Shown here: piece after piece, positions 33,547 to 42,689 of the stretch
Position numbering within the stretch: position 1 is the stretch's first letter
How the letters are laid out: the number at the start of each line of letters is the position of its first letter
From: Gammaproteobacteria bacterium
GTDB taxonomy: Bacteria; Pseudomonadota; Gammaproteobacteria; Xanthomonadales; SZUA-36
Assembly: GCA_030431095.1 (NCBI GenBank)
Contig: JAUIJU010000009.1
Coordinates: 26,771-90,770 of the forward strand
Direction of reading: 5' to 3'
DNA length: 64,000 nt
The notes under the pieces: generated by a model
The model's input: the letters and a program-made list of their open reading frames with translations, nothing else
Told to the model about the DNA's origin: nothing
The model's database searches: none
Program-made: the position numbers and the translations under genes

Positions 33547-34803
33547 ATGATCGGCCTGATTCTCGCGGGCGAGGCGGTGTACCTGCTGCCCTTCGCGGTG
33601 ACCCGCTTTTTTCGCCCCACCGTGCTGGAAACTTTTGGCCTGAGCAACACCGAACTGGGCAAGGCCATGGCCGTTTACGGCATCGTGGCCATGGTGGCCT
33701 ACGTACCCGGCGGCCCCCTGGCCGACCGCTTTTCGGCCCGCAAACTGCTGGCCCTGTCCTTGTGGACCACGGCCGCCGGTGGCCTGTACATGTCCACGCT
33801 GCCGGACCATGCGGGCAGCGTCTGGCTGTGGGGGTTCTTCGGCGTCACCACCATTCTGCTGTTCTGGGCGGCCCTGATCCGCGCCACGCGGGACTGGGGC
33901 GGCCACGATGAGCAGGGCCGGGCCTTCGGCCTGCTCGACAGCGGTCGCGGCGTGCTGGCGGCGGTCATGGCTTCGCTGGGTGCCGCGCTGTTCGCCTGGT
34001 CGTTTCCCGACGGCTACGCGGCGGCCGATTTCGCTGAGCGTCGCCAGGCCCTGGTGCTGATCATTCACCTGTATACGCTGACCACTTTCGCAGCCGGCGT
34101 GTTCGTCTGGTTCGCCATCCCGGAGCGCCCGGCCGAGCGGCGCTGGGACCCGCACCGCGAATCCGTGTTGCATCACTTCGGGCGCGCGCTGCGCCTGCCG
34201 GCCGTGTGGATCACGGCGGTGATCGTGGTCTGCGCCTATGTCGCCTACAAGGGATTCGACAACTACGGCCTGTACGCCGTCCAGGCATTTGGCATCAGCG
34301 AGGTGGAGTCGGCGCGGCTGACGGCCATCGGCGCCTGGGTGCGGCCCTTCGCCGCCCTGGGCTTCGGGCTGCTCGGCGACCGCTTCCTGGTCTCGCGCAT
34401 GACCGTGCTGTGCTTCGCGCTGCTGCTCGCCTCGCAGCTGCTGTTCGCCCTGCTTACCCCTGCACCCAGCCTGTGGTGGGTGCTGTACGCCAACGTGTTG
34501 CTGGGCAGCACCGCGATCTTCGGCCTGCGCGCGCTGTACTACGCCATTTTCGAAGAGGCCGCGATCCCGCGCGGCATCATGGGCACGGCCGTGGGCATGG
34601 TATCGGTGGTGGGTTACACGCCGGATATTTTCGTCAATTACCTGGGTGGCGTGATGCTGGACGCCAGCCCCGGACTGGGCGGCCACCAGGATTTCTTCGC
34701 GTTCCAGGCTGTGTTCGCCGGGCTGGGTCTGGCCGCGTCACTGGTCATGATCCTGTACCTGCGTCGCGCCCGGGGTATGGCGACCGCCCCGAATCTGGGA
34801 TAA
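33547..34803 (+). CDS. MFS transporter of unknown substrate
   Basis: 418 residues with about 12 hydrophobic helices. The first loop has G-P-L-A-D-R-F-S-A-R-K-L, the MFS loop 2-3 motif. The arrangement suggests the anion/nitrate-like or hexuronate-like part of MFS, but nothing identifies the cargo. The start is the first ATG in frame; a few residues could be missing because the 5' sequence (from 33511) would read smoothly without a usual start codon. A DUF481 gene follows 44 bases later. Confidence 0.85.
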   Translation: MIGLILAGEAVYLLPFAVTRFFRPTVLETFGLSNTELGKAMAVYGIVAMVAYVPGGPLADRFSARKLLALSLWTTAAGGLYMSTLPDHAGSVWLWGFFGVTTILLFWAALIRATRDWGGHDEQGRAFGLLDSGRGVLAAVMASLGAALFAWSFPDGYAAADFAERRQALVLIIHLYTLTTFAAGVFVWFAIPERPAERRWDPHRESVLHHFGRALRLPAVWITAVIVVCAYVAYKGFDNYGLYAVQAFGISEVESARLTAIGAWVRPFAALGFGLLGDRFLVSRMTVLCFALLLASQLLFALLTPAPSLWWVLYANVLLGSTAIFGLRALYYAIFEEAAIPRGIMGTAVGMVSVVGYTPDIFVNYLGGVMLDASPGLGGHQDFFAFQAVFAGLGLAASLVMILYLRRARGMATAPNLG

Positions 34804-34847
34804 TCGCCCGTTTTTTCCAGTCCTGAACAATTTCCCCGGGGGGAACC

Positions 34848-35858
34848 ATGATGCAAGCCAAACGCCTGGCCGCCGCAAGCGCGGCGTGCGCCCTGTTTTT
34901 TGCCGCCGACCTGTATGCCGAAGACCGCGTGGTCATGAAGAACGGCGACGTGATTACCGGCAACGTGTCCCTGATCGACGGCGATGACGTGTATATCGAG
35001 CCCAGCTATGCCGATGAATTTGCCGTGGACCTGTCGGAGGTCGCCTCCATCGAGCTCGACGAGGCGTTCGAGGTGGAGCTGGAAGACCGCACCATGCTCG
35101 ATGCCGCCACGCTGAGCCTCAACGCCGCTGGCGAGCAGGTGCTGGAAGTCGACGGCGAACAACGCCCGGTGGTGCTGACCGAAATCGCCGAGGCCAGGGA
35201 GCCGGAGGAATACTTCGACTGGAGCGCCCTGGTGGACTTCAACGCCACCTTCAACGAAGGCAACACCGATTCGCGCAACACCGTGTTGTACGGCCAGGGT
35301 GACATCAAGATCGGCGACCACCGGCAGTATCTTGATATCACCTTCCGTGACGAGGAACAGAACGGCGTACAGACCAAGGACCAGACCCTGCTCAACTACA
35401 GCTACAACTGGTTCTTCAATGACCCCTGGTTCGTGGGCGCTTCGGCCAGCTGGGAACGCGACCCGATTCGCGAGCTGGATCATCGTTACACCGCCGGCGT
35501 GCTGGTGGGGCGTGACCTGATCGACACGGCCACCACTTTCCTGACCTTCTCCTTCGGCCCCGGTTATTCGAGCGAAGAGATCGGCGGCGTGTCCGACGAG
35601 GGCGCGGTCGCGCTGTGGAACCTGCGCTACGAGCAGGACTTCACCGGCTGGATGACGTTCTTCCACAACGACAACCTCACCCAGCACTTCTACGGCGCGG
35701 ACAACCTGGTCATCAAGACGAACACGGGCTTCCGTTTCGACCTGGTGGGCGATCTCTACGCCAACGTGTCGCTGCGCTACGATTACGAAACCGAACCCGC
35801 CGCCGGCGCATCGAAGGACGATTCCACGCTGCAACTCGGCCTCGGGTACAAGTTCTGA
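34848..35858 (+). CDS. DUF481 outer-membrane beta-barrel protein (YdiY-like)
   Basis: 336 residues, with a GGGGGAA ribosome site before the ATG at 34848 (a second ATG follows at once). A signal peptide ends near L-Y-A-E-D. A small N-terminal domain (V-V-M-K-N-G-D-V-I-T-G, about residues 25-110) is of the type found before DUF481. The barrel begins near F-N-A-T-F-N-E-G-N-T-D-S-R-N-T, the DUF481 start, and ends with the aromatic terminus L-G-L-G-Y-K-F. E. coli YdiY is reported as salt- or acid-induced; function is unknown. The S9 peptidase gene begins four bases after its stop. Confidence 0.88.
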   Translation: MMQAKRLAAASAACALFFAADLYAEDRVVMKNGDVITGNVSLIDGDDVYIEPSYADEFAVDLSEVASIELDEAFEVELEDRTMLDAATLSLNAAGEQVLEVDGEQRPVVLTEIAEAREPEEYFDWSALVDFNATFNEGNTDSRNTVLYGQGDIKIGDHRQYLDITFRDEEQNGVQTKDQTLLNYSYNWFFNDPWFVGASASWERDPIRELDHRYTAGVLVGRDLIDTATTFLTFSFGPGYSSEEIGGVSDEGAVALWNLRYEQDFTGWMTFFHNDNLTQHFYGADNLVIKTNTGFRFDLVGDLYANVSLRYDYETEPAAGASKDDSTLQLGLGYKF

Positions 35859-35862
35859 GTCG

Positions 35863-37899
35863 ATGTCGATGCGCCGCACACCGATCCGTCCATCTCGCGT
35901 CCCGCTGCTGACCCTGCTGGCCCTGCTGGTGGCGGGGCCCGGCGCCGCGCAGACGCAACGGCCACTGGTCGCAGACGATTACCACGCGATCGGCGCGGTG
36001 GCCGAGCCGCGGGTCAGCCCCGGCGGTGACTGGATCGCCTATACCGTGACCCGCGAGGATTCGGCCAGCGACAGCAGCCTGACGCGCCTCTGGATGACGC
36101 CGGCCGACGGCGGTGATCCCGTGGCCCTGACCGCCGCGGACCAGTCGTCGTGGCAGCCGCGCTGGAGCCCTGACGGGCAACGCCTGGCCTTCCTGACAGC
36201 CCGCGGCGAGGCCCCCACCCAGGTGTGGGTGCTGGATCGCCGCGGCGGCGAGGCGCGGGCGCTGAGCAACACACCCCAGTCCGTCGATGACTTCGCCTGG
36301 GCCCCGGACAGCAGGCGCCTGGTCCTGGTGTTGCGTGACCTGGAGCCCGAGCACCAGGCCGCGCTGGACGCGGGCGAGGCGTACACCCCCCGACCGAAAC
36401 CCTGGGTCATCGATCGCGTACATTTCAAGAAGGACTACCAGGGTTACCTGGATCGGCGCCGCACCCACCTGTACCTGTTCGACCCGGAGGCGGGCGCGCC
36501 GGTTCGCCTGACCGGGGGTGATTACGACGATTCCGCCCCGGCCTGGTCGCCGGACGGTACCCGGATCGCCTTTGTCAGCAAGCGCGTACCGGCGCCGGAC
36601 CTGTCCACCAACAACGACCTGTTCCTGGTGCCGGCCACGGTCCCGGAGGATGGCGTCCACGAACCACGTCGACTGACCAGCACCCCCGGGGGCGACAGCG
36701 CGCCGGCCTGGAGTCCTGACGGCAGTCGCCTGGTGCACACCACCTCGACCCACCCGGAAACCATCTACTACGAGACGCCGCACCTGGCGGTGACCACGGT
36801 TGCCGACGGTGACACGCGGTTGCTCACCGAGGCCGTCGATCGCTGGGTGTACGAACCGCGTTTCGCCGCCGATGGCGAGTCCCTGCTGTTTTTGCTCGAA
36901 GACGAGGGCGAGCAGCACCTGGCGCGGGTGCCGCTGGCGGGTGGCCCGCCTGAGCGCCTGGTCCGGGACCAGGACGTGGTGCGCGCCTTCGACCCGCTGC
37001 CGGACGGGCGGGTGGCCCTGACCGTGACCCGGCACGACATGCCGGCCGAGTTGTTCCTGTACGACGGCAACGGGCTCGAGCAGCGCAGCACGGTCAACCG
37101 TGACTGGCGCCGGGAATTGTCGATGGGCGAGCTGCGCAGTTTCGACGTCACCAGCCCGGACGGCACCCGGATCCAGAGCTTCGCGTTGCTGCCCCCGGAC
37201 TTCAAGGCGGGTGAGCCGCGCCCGGCCATCCTGTACCTGCATGGCGGGCCCCAGGCCCAGTTCGACCGCGGTTTCGATTTCCAGGCCCAGCTGCTGGCGG
37301 CGCAGGGTTACGTCATGATCATGCCCAACCCGCGCGGCTCCACCGGACGCGGCTACGCATTCTGCCTGGCCATCTGGCGCGACTGGGGCGGGGTGGACTA
37401 CGACGACGTGATGGCCGCCCTGGACGGCGCGATTGCCCGCGACTGGGCCGACCCGGAGCGACTGGGCGTCATGGGCTGGTCCTACGGCGGCATGCTGACC
37501 AACCATGTGATCACGAAGACCGACCGCTTCGACGCGGCGGCCACCGGCGCCAGCGCCACGCTCTACGTGGCCAACTATGGCCACGACGAGTACGTGTTGT
37601 GGTGGGAGCAGGAACTGGGCCTGCCCTGGGAGCCTGAGGCCCGGGCGCGTTACGAACGGCTTTCGCCGTTCAATCGCGTCGACCAGGTCACCACCCCCAC
37701 GCTGGTGATCGGCGGTGAGATCGACTGGAACGTGCCGATTCTCAATTCCGAGCAGCTCTACCTTGCGCTGAAACGCCTGGGCGTCGAGACGCAGCTGCTG
37801 GTCTATCCCGGCGAGTACCACGGCATCGACACGCCCAGCCTGGCGGTGGACCTGTACGGCCGCTACATCGACTGGTTCGGGCGTTACCTGGGCGAGTAA
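35863..37899 (+). CDS. S9 family (prolyl oligopeptidase/acylaminoacyl-type) peptidase
   Basis: 678 residues. A signal peptide (L-L-T-L-L-A-L-L-V-A-G-P-G-A-A-Q) precedes a beta-propeller made of TolB/WD40-like D-S-x-P-x-W-S-P-D-G repeats (about residues 40-400). The C-terminal alpha/beta-hydrolase domain has nucleophile Ser540 in G-W-S-Y-G-G and the His in Y-P-G-E-Y-H-G-I; the Asp is in G-E-I-D-W-N-V-P. It should cleave short peptides in the periplasm. It follows the DUF481 gene almost directly and may be co-transcribed. Confidence 0.92.
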   Translation: MSMRRTPIRPSRVPLLTLLALLVAGPGAAQTQRPLVADDYHAIGAVAEPRVSPGGDWIAYTVTREDSASDSSLTRLWMTPADGGDPVALTAADQSSWQPRWSPDGQRLAFLTARGEAPTQVWVLDRRGGEARALSNTPQSVDDFAWAPDSRRLVLVLRDLEPEHQAALDAGEAYTPRPKPWVIDRVHFKKDYQGYLDRRRTHLYLFDPEAGAPVRLTGGDYDDSAPAWSPDGTRIAFVSKRVPAPDLSTNNDLFLVPATVPEDGVHEPRRLTSTPGGDSAPAWSPDGSRLVHTTSTHPETIYYETPHLAVTTVADGDTRLLTEAVDRWVYEPRFAADGESLLFLLEDEGEQHLARVPLAGGPPERLVRDQDVVRAFDPLPDGRVALTVTRHDMPAELFLYDGNGLEQRSTVNRDWRRELSMGELRSFDVTSPDGTRIQSFALLPPDFKAGEPRPAILYLHGGPQAQFDRGFDFQAQLLAAQGYVMIMPNPRGSTGRGYAFCLAIWRDWGGVDYDDVMAALDGAIARDWADPERLGVMGWSYGGMLTNHVITKTDRFDAAATGASATLYVANYGHDEYVLWWEQELGLPWEPEARARYERLSPFNRVDQVTTPTLVIGGEIDWNVPILNSEQLYLALKRLGVETQLLVYPGEYHGIDTPSLAVDLYGRYIDWFGRYLGE

Positions 37900-37911
37900 G
37901 CCGTCGCCGCC

Positions 37912-39204
37912 TCAGGGCCGCAGGTCCTTGAGGCGGTACCACAGCATGCCCAGGGCGATCATCTGGTTGCCGAAGGCCTGGCCGCCGGGAATCCGGACGT
38001 TGTCCATCCCGGCCCATAGGTCGAAGGTCTCCAGCGTGCCGGCGATGGCGTCGGCCAGTACCTCGCCCATGATGTGGGTGGCGTTGACGCCGTGCCCGGA
38101 ATAGCCAATGCAGTGGTAGACGTTGCCCTCGATGCGCCCCATGACCGGCACGCGGTTGACCGGGATGCCGATCTTTCCGCCCCACTGGTAGTCGACGCGC
38201 AGGTCGGCGAGATGGGGATACAGGGCGTGCATGCGCGGGGCGATCATCGCCTCGATGCTCTTCGGATCGCGACCCGAGTAGTTGCAGCGGCCGCCATACA
38301 GCATGCGTCCGTCGGCGGACAGTCGCCAGTAGTCGAGAATCTCGTTCATTTCACACACCGCCACGTCCAGCGGATTGGTGCGCCGACGCCTGTCCTCGTC
38401 CAGCGGCTCGGTGGCGATGATGTAGCTGCCGGCGGGAAACACGTAGCCGCCCAGGTGCTTCATTTCCAGTCGCTGGTAGGCATTGCCCGCCAGGATCACG
38501 GCGTCGGCCCGCACCCGGCCGTGGTCGGTGATCACCGCCGGTCTCTGCCCGTGCTCGATGGCTGTGACCGGTGACAACTCATAAAACTGCACACCCAGGC
38601 CGGTGGCGGCGCGCGCCTCGCCGAGGCACAGGTTCAGGGGGTGCAGGTGGCCATTTCGGCAGGTCAGCAAGCCACCCACGTAGGCGTCGGTCTGCGTGAT
38701 ATCCTGCGCGCCCGCGCGGTCCAGCAGGCGAAACTCGTAAGGGTGGCCCCGGCGTTGCAGTTCTTCCGCCTCGGCCTCCAGGTCCGGCAGCTGGCGCGCC
38801 TTGCTCGCGACTTCGACGTAGCCGTTCTTCAGGTCGCAGTCGATGCCGTACTTCGCCACCCGCTCGTGGATGATGTCGTTGCCGCGCCAGCGCATGCCCC
38901 ACAGCAGGTCGGCCACCGAGTCTCCGTGCTTTTCCCGCACCTTCCACTCGCCGCTGACCCCGGCGATCAGTTGACCTCCGTTGCGGCCGCTGGCGCCCCA
39001 GCCGACCCGGTTTGCCTCCAGCACAGCCACGCGATAGCCGCGTTCGGCCAGGGTGAGGGCGCTCGCCACGCCGGTAAAACCCGCACCCACGATGGCGACG
39101 TCGACATCCAGCGCGTCCTCGAGCACGGGGTAGTCAGAAATTTCGTTGGCGGTGGCGGCGTAGTAGCTGCCGGTGTGTTCCTGGCGCTGATCGCTGGGGC
39201 TCAT
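37912..39204 (-). CDS. FAD-dependent oxidoreductase, DAO family (PuuB/OrdL-like) 1
   Basis: 430 residues from the ATG at 39204. The FAD motif is V-A-I-V-G-A-G-F-T-G, followed by G-x-G-A-S-G-R-N-G-G-Q, the pattern of gamma-glutamylputrescine oxidase and related amine oxidases. The C-terminal G-x-x-G-H-G-V-N-A-T segment closes the FAD site. Members oxidise secondary or primary amines such as putrescine derivatives, sarcosine or glycine-betaine breakdown products. It is head-to-head with a MetF-like gene whose other neighbour is a second enzyme of the same family. Confidence 0.88.
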   Translation of the reverse strand: MSPSDQRQEHTGSYYAATANEISDYPVLEDALDVDVAIVGAGFTGVASALTLAERGYRVAVLEANRVGWGASGRNGGQLIAGVSGEWKVREKHGDSVADLLWGMRWRGNDIIHERVAKYGIDCDLKNGYVEVASKARQLPDLEAEAEELQRRGHPYEFRLLDRAGAQDITQTDAYVGGLLTCRNGHLHPLNLCLGEARAATGLGVQFYELSPVTAIEHGQRPAVITDHGRVRADAVILAGNAYQRLEMKHLGGYVFPAGSYIIATEPLDEDRRRRTNPLDVAVCEMNEILDYWRLSADGRMLYGGRCNYSGRDPKSIEAMIAPRMHALYPHLADLRVDYQWGGKIGIPVNRVPVMGRIEGNVYHCIGYSGHGVNATHIMGEVLADAIAGTLETFDLWAGMDNVRIPGGQAFGNQMIALGMLWYRLKDLRP

Positions 39205-39330
39205 GGGCACGGCTCTCCGGATTGTGGCCAAATTACCTGCAGCGCGTGAAGCGGACAAGTCGGCTCCGCTGGCCTATCATGCCGGCTGCGCATTCCGCGC
39301 ATCGCACCTGGCCACGGCACCGGACAGACC

Positions 39331-40218
39331 TTGAACACACCCCGCCACCGTTATCGACATGCCCTGCAGGGGCCGAGCACCGCGATCAGCGTGGAGCTGG
39401 CCCTGGGGGCGGCGTCCGGCGCCGCGGACGTGGCGGCCCAGGCCGACATGCTTCGCGGGCGCGTCGACGGCGTCCAGGTGCTGGACAGTCCGCTGGCATG
39501 GACCCAGATGTCGGTGGTGGCGGCTTCCAGCCTGTTGCTGCAGGCCGGTCTCGACCCGCTGCCCATGCTGACCTGCCGCGACCGCAACCGCATCGGCCTG
39601 CTGTCCGACCTGCTCGGGCTGCGCGCGCTGGGCGTGGAAAGCGTGTTGCTGGGCCGCGGCCGGCGCGTGGGCAAACGCCACGCCCTGCATGCCAGCACCG
39701 TGTTCGACATGACGGGGCGCGAACTGATCGCGATGGCGGCCGGCCTGGGCGAGGACGTTCCCGGAGGCGACCTGTTCATCGGGACCGGCGCCAAGGCGCA
39801 TCGGGCCCGCGCGGGATGGACCGCGGACTCCTTGCGCGCCCGGGGCGAGGCCGGCGCCCAGTTCCTCATGACCCAGCTGTGTTTCGACGTGGGCCTGCTG
39901 CGTCACTGGCTGGATGCGCTGGTGGCGGCCCGTCAGACCTGGCGATACTCGGTGGTGGTCAGCCTGGCGGCGTTCCCGTCGGCCAGCACCGCGCGCTGGG
40001 TGCGCGATAACCTGCGGGACTCGAGGATTCCCGACGCGATCATCCAGCGCCTGGAGACGGCCGACGACCCGGCGGAGGAAGGTGTTGCGATCTGCGCCGA
40101 AGCCATGCGCGAGGTGGCGGCATTGCCCGGCGTCTCCGGCATCCACCTGATGAGCACGGGCAATCCGGAACTCGCGGTCGCGGCGGTGAAGGCCTCGGGA
40201 CTGCGCGACCCCGCCTGA
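39331..40218 (+). CDS. Methylenetetrahydrofolate reductase-like protein (MetF family)
   Basis: 295 residues from a TTG at 39331. The MTHFR barrel is recognised by S-V-E-L near the start, the L-T-C-R-D-R-N-R-I strand-helix and the S-D-L-L-G-L-R-A-L-G-V block, and by P-G-V-S-G-I-H-L-M at the last strand. It lacks the extended C-terminus of eukaryotic enzymes. It may reduce, or bind, one-carbon units on folate. Because DAO-type oxidases flank it on both sides, it may take up the methylene group released when N-methyl compounds are oxidised (inference). No clear ribosome site was found; the start could be slightly different. Confidence 0.8.
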   Translation: MNTPRHRYRHALQGPSTAISVELALGAASGAADVAAQADMLRGRVDGVQVLDSPLAWTQMSVVAASSLLLQAGLDPLPMLTCRDRNRIGLLSDLLGLRALGVESVLLGRGRRVGKRHALHASTVFDMTGRELIAMAAGLGEDVPGGDLFIGTGAKAHRARAGWTADSLRARGEAGAQFLMTQLCFDVGLLRHWLDALVAARQTWRYSVVVSLAAFPSASTARWVRDNLRDSRIPDAIIQRLETADDPAEEGVAICAEAMREVAALPGVSGIHLMSTGNPELAVAAVKASGLRDPA

Positions 40219-40221
40219 GCG

Positions 40222-41637
40222 TCAGGGAAACACATTCTCCAGGAGCCAGTTGAGCCGTTTCGCCGCAGGCGATTCCGCGGTTTCGGCGCGGTCCGCCATG
40301 CCCATGACCCGGTAGCGCGCGGCGATGGCCAGCCAGCGAAGCGGTTCCGGCTCCCAGCGACGCGCCGGCGGCGACCGGCTGCCGGGCGGGTTGACCCACG
40401 GCGTGCGGCGCCGCGCGGTGTCGCGGTCCAGCACCAGGTCGGCCAGGGTGCGCCCGGCCAGGTTGCTGGCGCCGACGCCGTCACCGAAGTATCCGCCCGC
40501 CCAGCCCGAACGGGTCGCGGTGTCCCACACCACCGCCGGGCGCAGGTCGCGCGACACGCCCATGGGGCCGCCCCACTGGTGGGTGATCGCCTTGCCGCGA
40601 AGCACTGGAAACAGGGTGCCCAGCTCTTCACGGATTTCTCCGAACAACGGATCGCCGCGGTCGAACCGCGTGTGCCGGGCGCCCCGGAAGTAGTAACGCC
40701 CGCGGCTGCCGAAAGCGATGCGTCCGTCGCGCGTGAGCTGGCCGTAAGTCACCAGGTGCCGGCCGTTATTCCAGGTGTAGCGGCGTTTCAGGCCGGTGGC
40801 GTCGATTTCCTCCGGGGTGAGCTTCTCCGTGGCGATCATCATGGAATGAATCGGTATCAATCGCCGGTTGAGGCCGTGCAGGGAATCGGTAAAGCCCTCC
40901 GTGGCCAGCAACACCACCTCGGCGCGCAGGGCGCCGTGTGGTGTTTCCAGTGTTCGGTCCCGCCAGGCGGTCACCGGTGTGCGCTCGTACAGTTTTACGC
41001 CGCGCGCCACCACGGCGCGGGCCAGGCCGCGGGCCAGGGCGGCGGGCTGGATGGCCGCGCAGTGCGGCATGTGGTGGCCGCCCAGGGCGCCGGCGATGCG
41101 CACCCGTCGCGCCACCTCGGCAGCGCCGAGGGGACGCAGGTCGTCCTCGCCGAAGCCCAGCGCCCGCCAGTGCGCCAGCCACTCGCGCTCACGCGCCAGT
41201 TGCGAAGGGTTGACGGCCACCGAGACATGGCCGGACTTGTCGAAGTGGCAGTCGATGTTCTCCAGGCAGGCCACGCGACCCACTTCGTCGACGGTGGCGA
41301 ACAGCTGGCGTTGCAGGTCGATGGCGGCCTCGCGCGTGTGCGGGTCGTCCAGCCAGTCGTCGATGCCCGACAGGTAAGCGGAGCACCAGCCCCCGTTGCG
41401 CCCCGAAGCGCCGAAGCCGGCGATGTCGGCCTCCAGCAGGGCAATGTCCAGGTGCGGCGCATGATGTTTCAGGTACCAGGCGGTCCACAGGCCCGTGTAG
41501 CCGGCGCCGATGATCGCCACGTCGGCGGAGGCGTCCCCGGGCAGCGAGGGACGCGGCGCCAGTTGCCCCTGCAGGGTGTCCAGCCAATAGCTCTGGCTGC
41601 GATAGAATGTCGCCCAGTCCCGATCCCCCCGGTTCAT
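40222..41637 (-). CDS. FAD-dependent oxidoreductase, DAO family 2
   Basis: 471 residues. FAD motif V-A-I-I-G-A-G-Y-T-G-L, then G-F-G-A-S-G-R-N-G-G-W, and a C-terminal G-D-G-V-G-A-S-N-L-A segment. It is a paralogue of the gene at 37912 with about the same architecture but a longer C-terminus (W-E-P-E-P-L-R-W, then a positively charged tail). Likely an amine or N-methyl amino acid oxidase. It is tail-to-tail with the MetF-like gene (three bases apart). Its start codon is two bases from the divergent desaturase start, so both promoters must lie inside the opposite coding regions. Confidence 0.87.
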   Translation of the reverse strand: MNRGDRDWATFYRSQSYWLDTLQGQLAPRPSLPGDASADVAIIGAGYTGLWTAWYLKHHAPHLDIALLEADIAGFGASGRNGGWCSAYLSGIDDWLDDPHTREAAIDLQRQLFATVDEVGRVACLENIDCHFDKSGHVSVAVNPSQLAREREWLAHWRALGFGEDDLRPLGAAEVARRVRIAGALGGHHMPHCAAIQPAALARGLARAVVARGVKLYERTPVTAWRDRTLETPHGALRAEVVLLATEGFTDSLHGLNRRLIPIHSMMIATEKLTPEEIDATGLKRRYTWNNGRHLVTYGQLTRDGRIAFGSRGRYYFRGARHTRFDRGDPLFGEIREELGTLFPVLRGKAITHQWGGPMGVSRDLRPAVVWDTATRSGWAGGYFGDGVGASNLAGRTLADLVLDRDTARRRTPWVNPPGSRSPPARRWEPEPLRWLAIAARYRVMGMADRAETAESPAAKRLNWLLENVFP

Positions 41638-41639
41638 GC

Positions 41640-42689
41640 ATGAAGTCTACCACCGCACCCCTGCTGAACCTGTTTTTCGAGCCGGCCGGCCTGGCCTGGC
41701 ACGGCGGCGCCCTGGCCTATGCCCTGGGCGCCTGGGGCTTTGGTGTGTGGGGGTTGCTGCAGTCGGCCTGGTGGCTCAATGCCCTGGCCGTGGTGGTCTG
41801 GGGCCACGGCCTGGTGATCGCTGCCTACCTGCTGCACGAGGCGGCGCACAACACCGTGTTTCGGAACAATGCCCACAACGCCCGCCTGGGGAGATTCCTG
41901 ACCTGGGTCACCGGCAGCGCCTATGGCACCTTCGAGGACATTCGCCACAAGCATTTCCGGCACCACCGTGACAATGATGACGTGGTCTGGTTCATGGTCG
42001 ACGACTTTCTCGCGCGGCATGGCGGCCTCCGGCGCGTCATCAAGGCCCTTGAATGGGCCTGGATTCCAGCGCAGGAATTCCTGATGCACGGTCTGCTCGC
42101 CGTGTCCGCCTTCGTGATCCCCGAACGGCGCGCGCAGCGGCGGCGCCAGGCGGCCGTCATCATGGTGCGCGGCGGCGTCTTCGTCGCGGTCGCGATACTG
42201 GCGCCGAAGGTGGCGCTGGGCTACGTGCTGGCCTATTGCCTGATGCTGCACGTATTGCGCTTCATGGACGCGCTGCAGCACGACTACGGCGGCAACCCGG
42301 TGTTGTTCGAGCCGCGCGCACCGTCGCGACACGGCGGCCGCGCCACCGAGCAGGCGCACACTTTTTCGAACCCGCTGAGCTTTCGCCACGATGCGCCGAA
42401 CTGGCTGGTGCTGAACTTCGGGTTTCACAACGCGCATCACCTGCGCCCCACGGTGCCCTGGTACCGGTTGCCGGCGTACTACCGCGAGCATGTCAGCGTC
42501 GATCCGGCCTCGGCCATTCCCCTGCGCCAGGCACTGGTCATGTACGCCCGCCACCGCGTGTGCCGCGTGGATCACCACGGCGGACCGTTCGACGACGTTC
42601 AGTCGGTGGAGATGGATGGCTATCTCGCCGCGGCCCGCCGGGGCCAGCTTTACGGCGGCAACGCGGTGTCATTCCTGACCCCGTTCTGA
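41640..42689 (+). CDS. Fatty acid desaturase family protein
   Basis: 349 residues from the ATG at 41640. Three histidine boxes for the di-iron centre are present: H-E-A-A-H (first), H-K-H-F-R-H-H (second) and H-N-A-H-H (third), separated by hydrophobic helix pairs. The family puts double bonds into lipid acyl chains or hydroxylates carotenoids and similar compounds; which one is not decidable. Its 3' end overlaps the convergent MATE gene by 40 nt. Confidence 0.9.
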   Translation: MKSTTAPLLNLFFEPAGLAWHGGALAYALGAWGFGVWGLLQSAWWLNALAVVVWGHGLVIAAYLLHEAAHNTVFRNNAHNARLGRFLTWVTGSAYGTFEDIRHKHFRHHRDNDDVVWFMVDDFLARHGGLRRVIKALEWAWIPAQEFLMHGLLAVSAFVIPERRAQRRRQAAVIMVRGGVFVAVAILAPKVALGYVLAYCLMLHVLRFMDALQHDYGGNPVLFEPRAPSRHGGRATEQAHTFSNPLSFRHDAPNWLVLNFGFHNAHHLRPTVPWYRLPAYYREHVSVDPASAIPLRQALVMYARHRVCRVDHHGGPFDDVQSVEMDGYLAAARRGQLYGGNAVSFLTPF

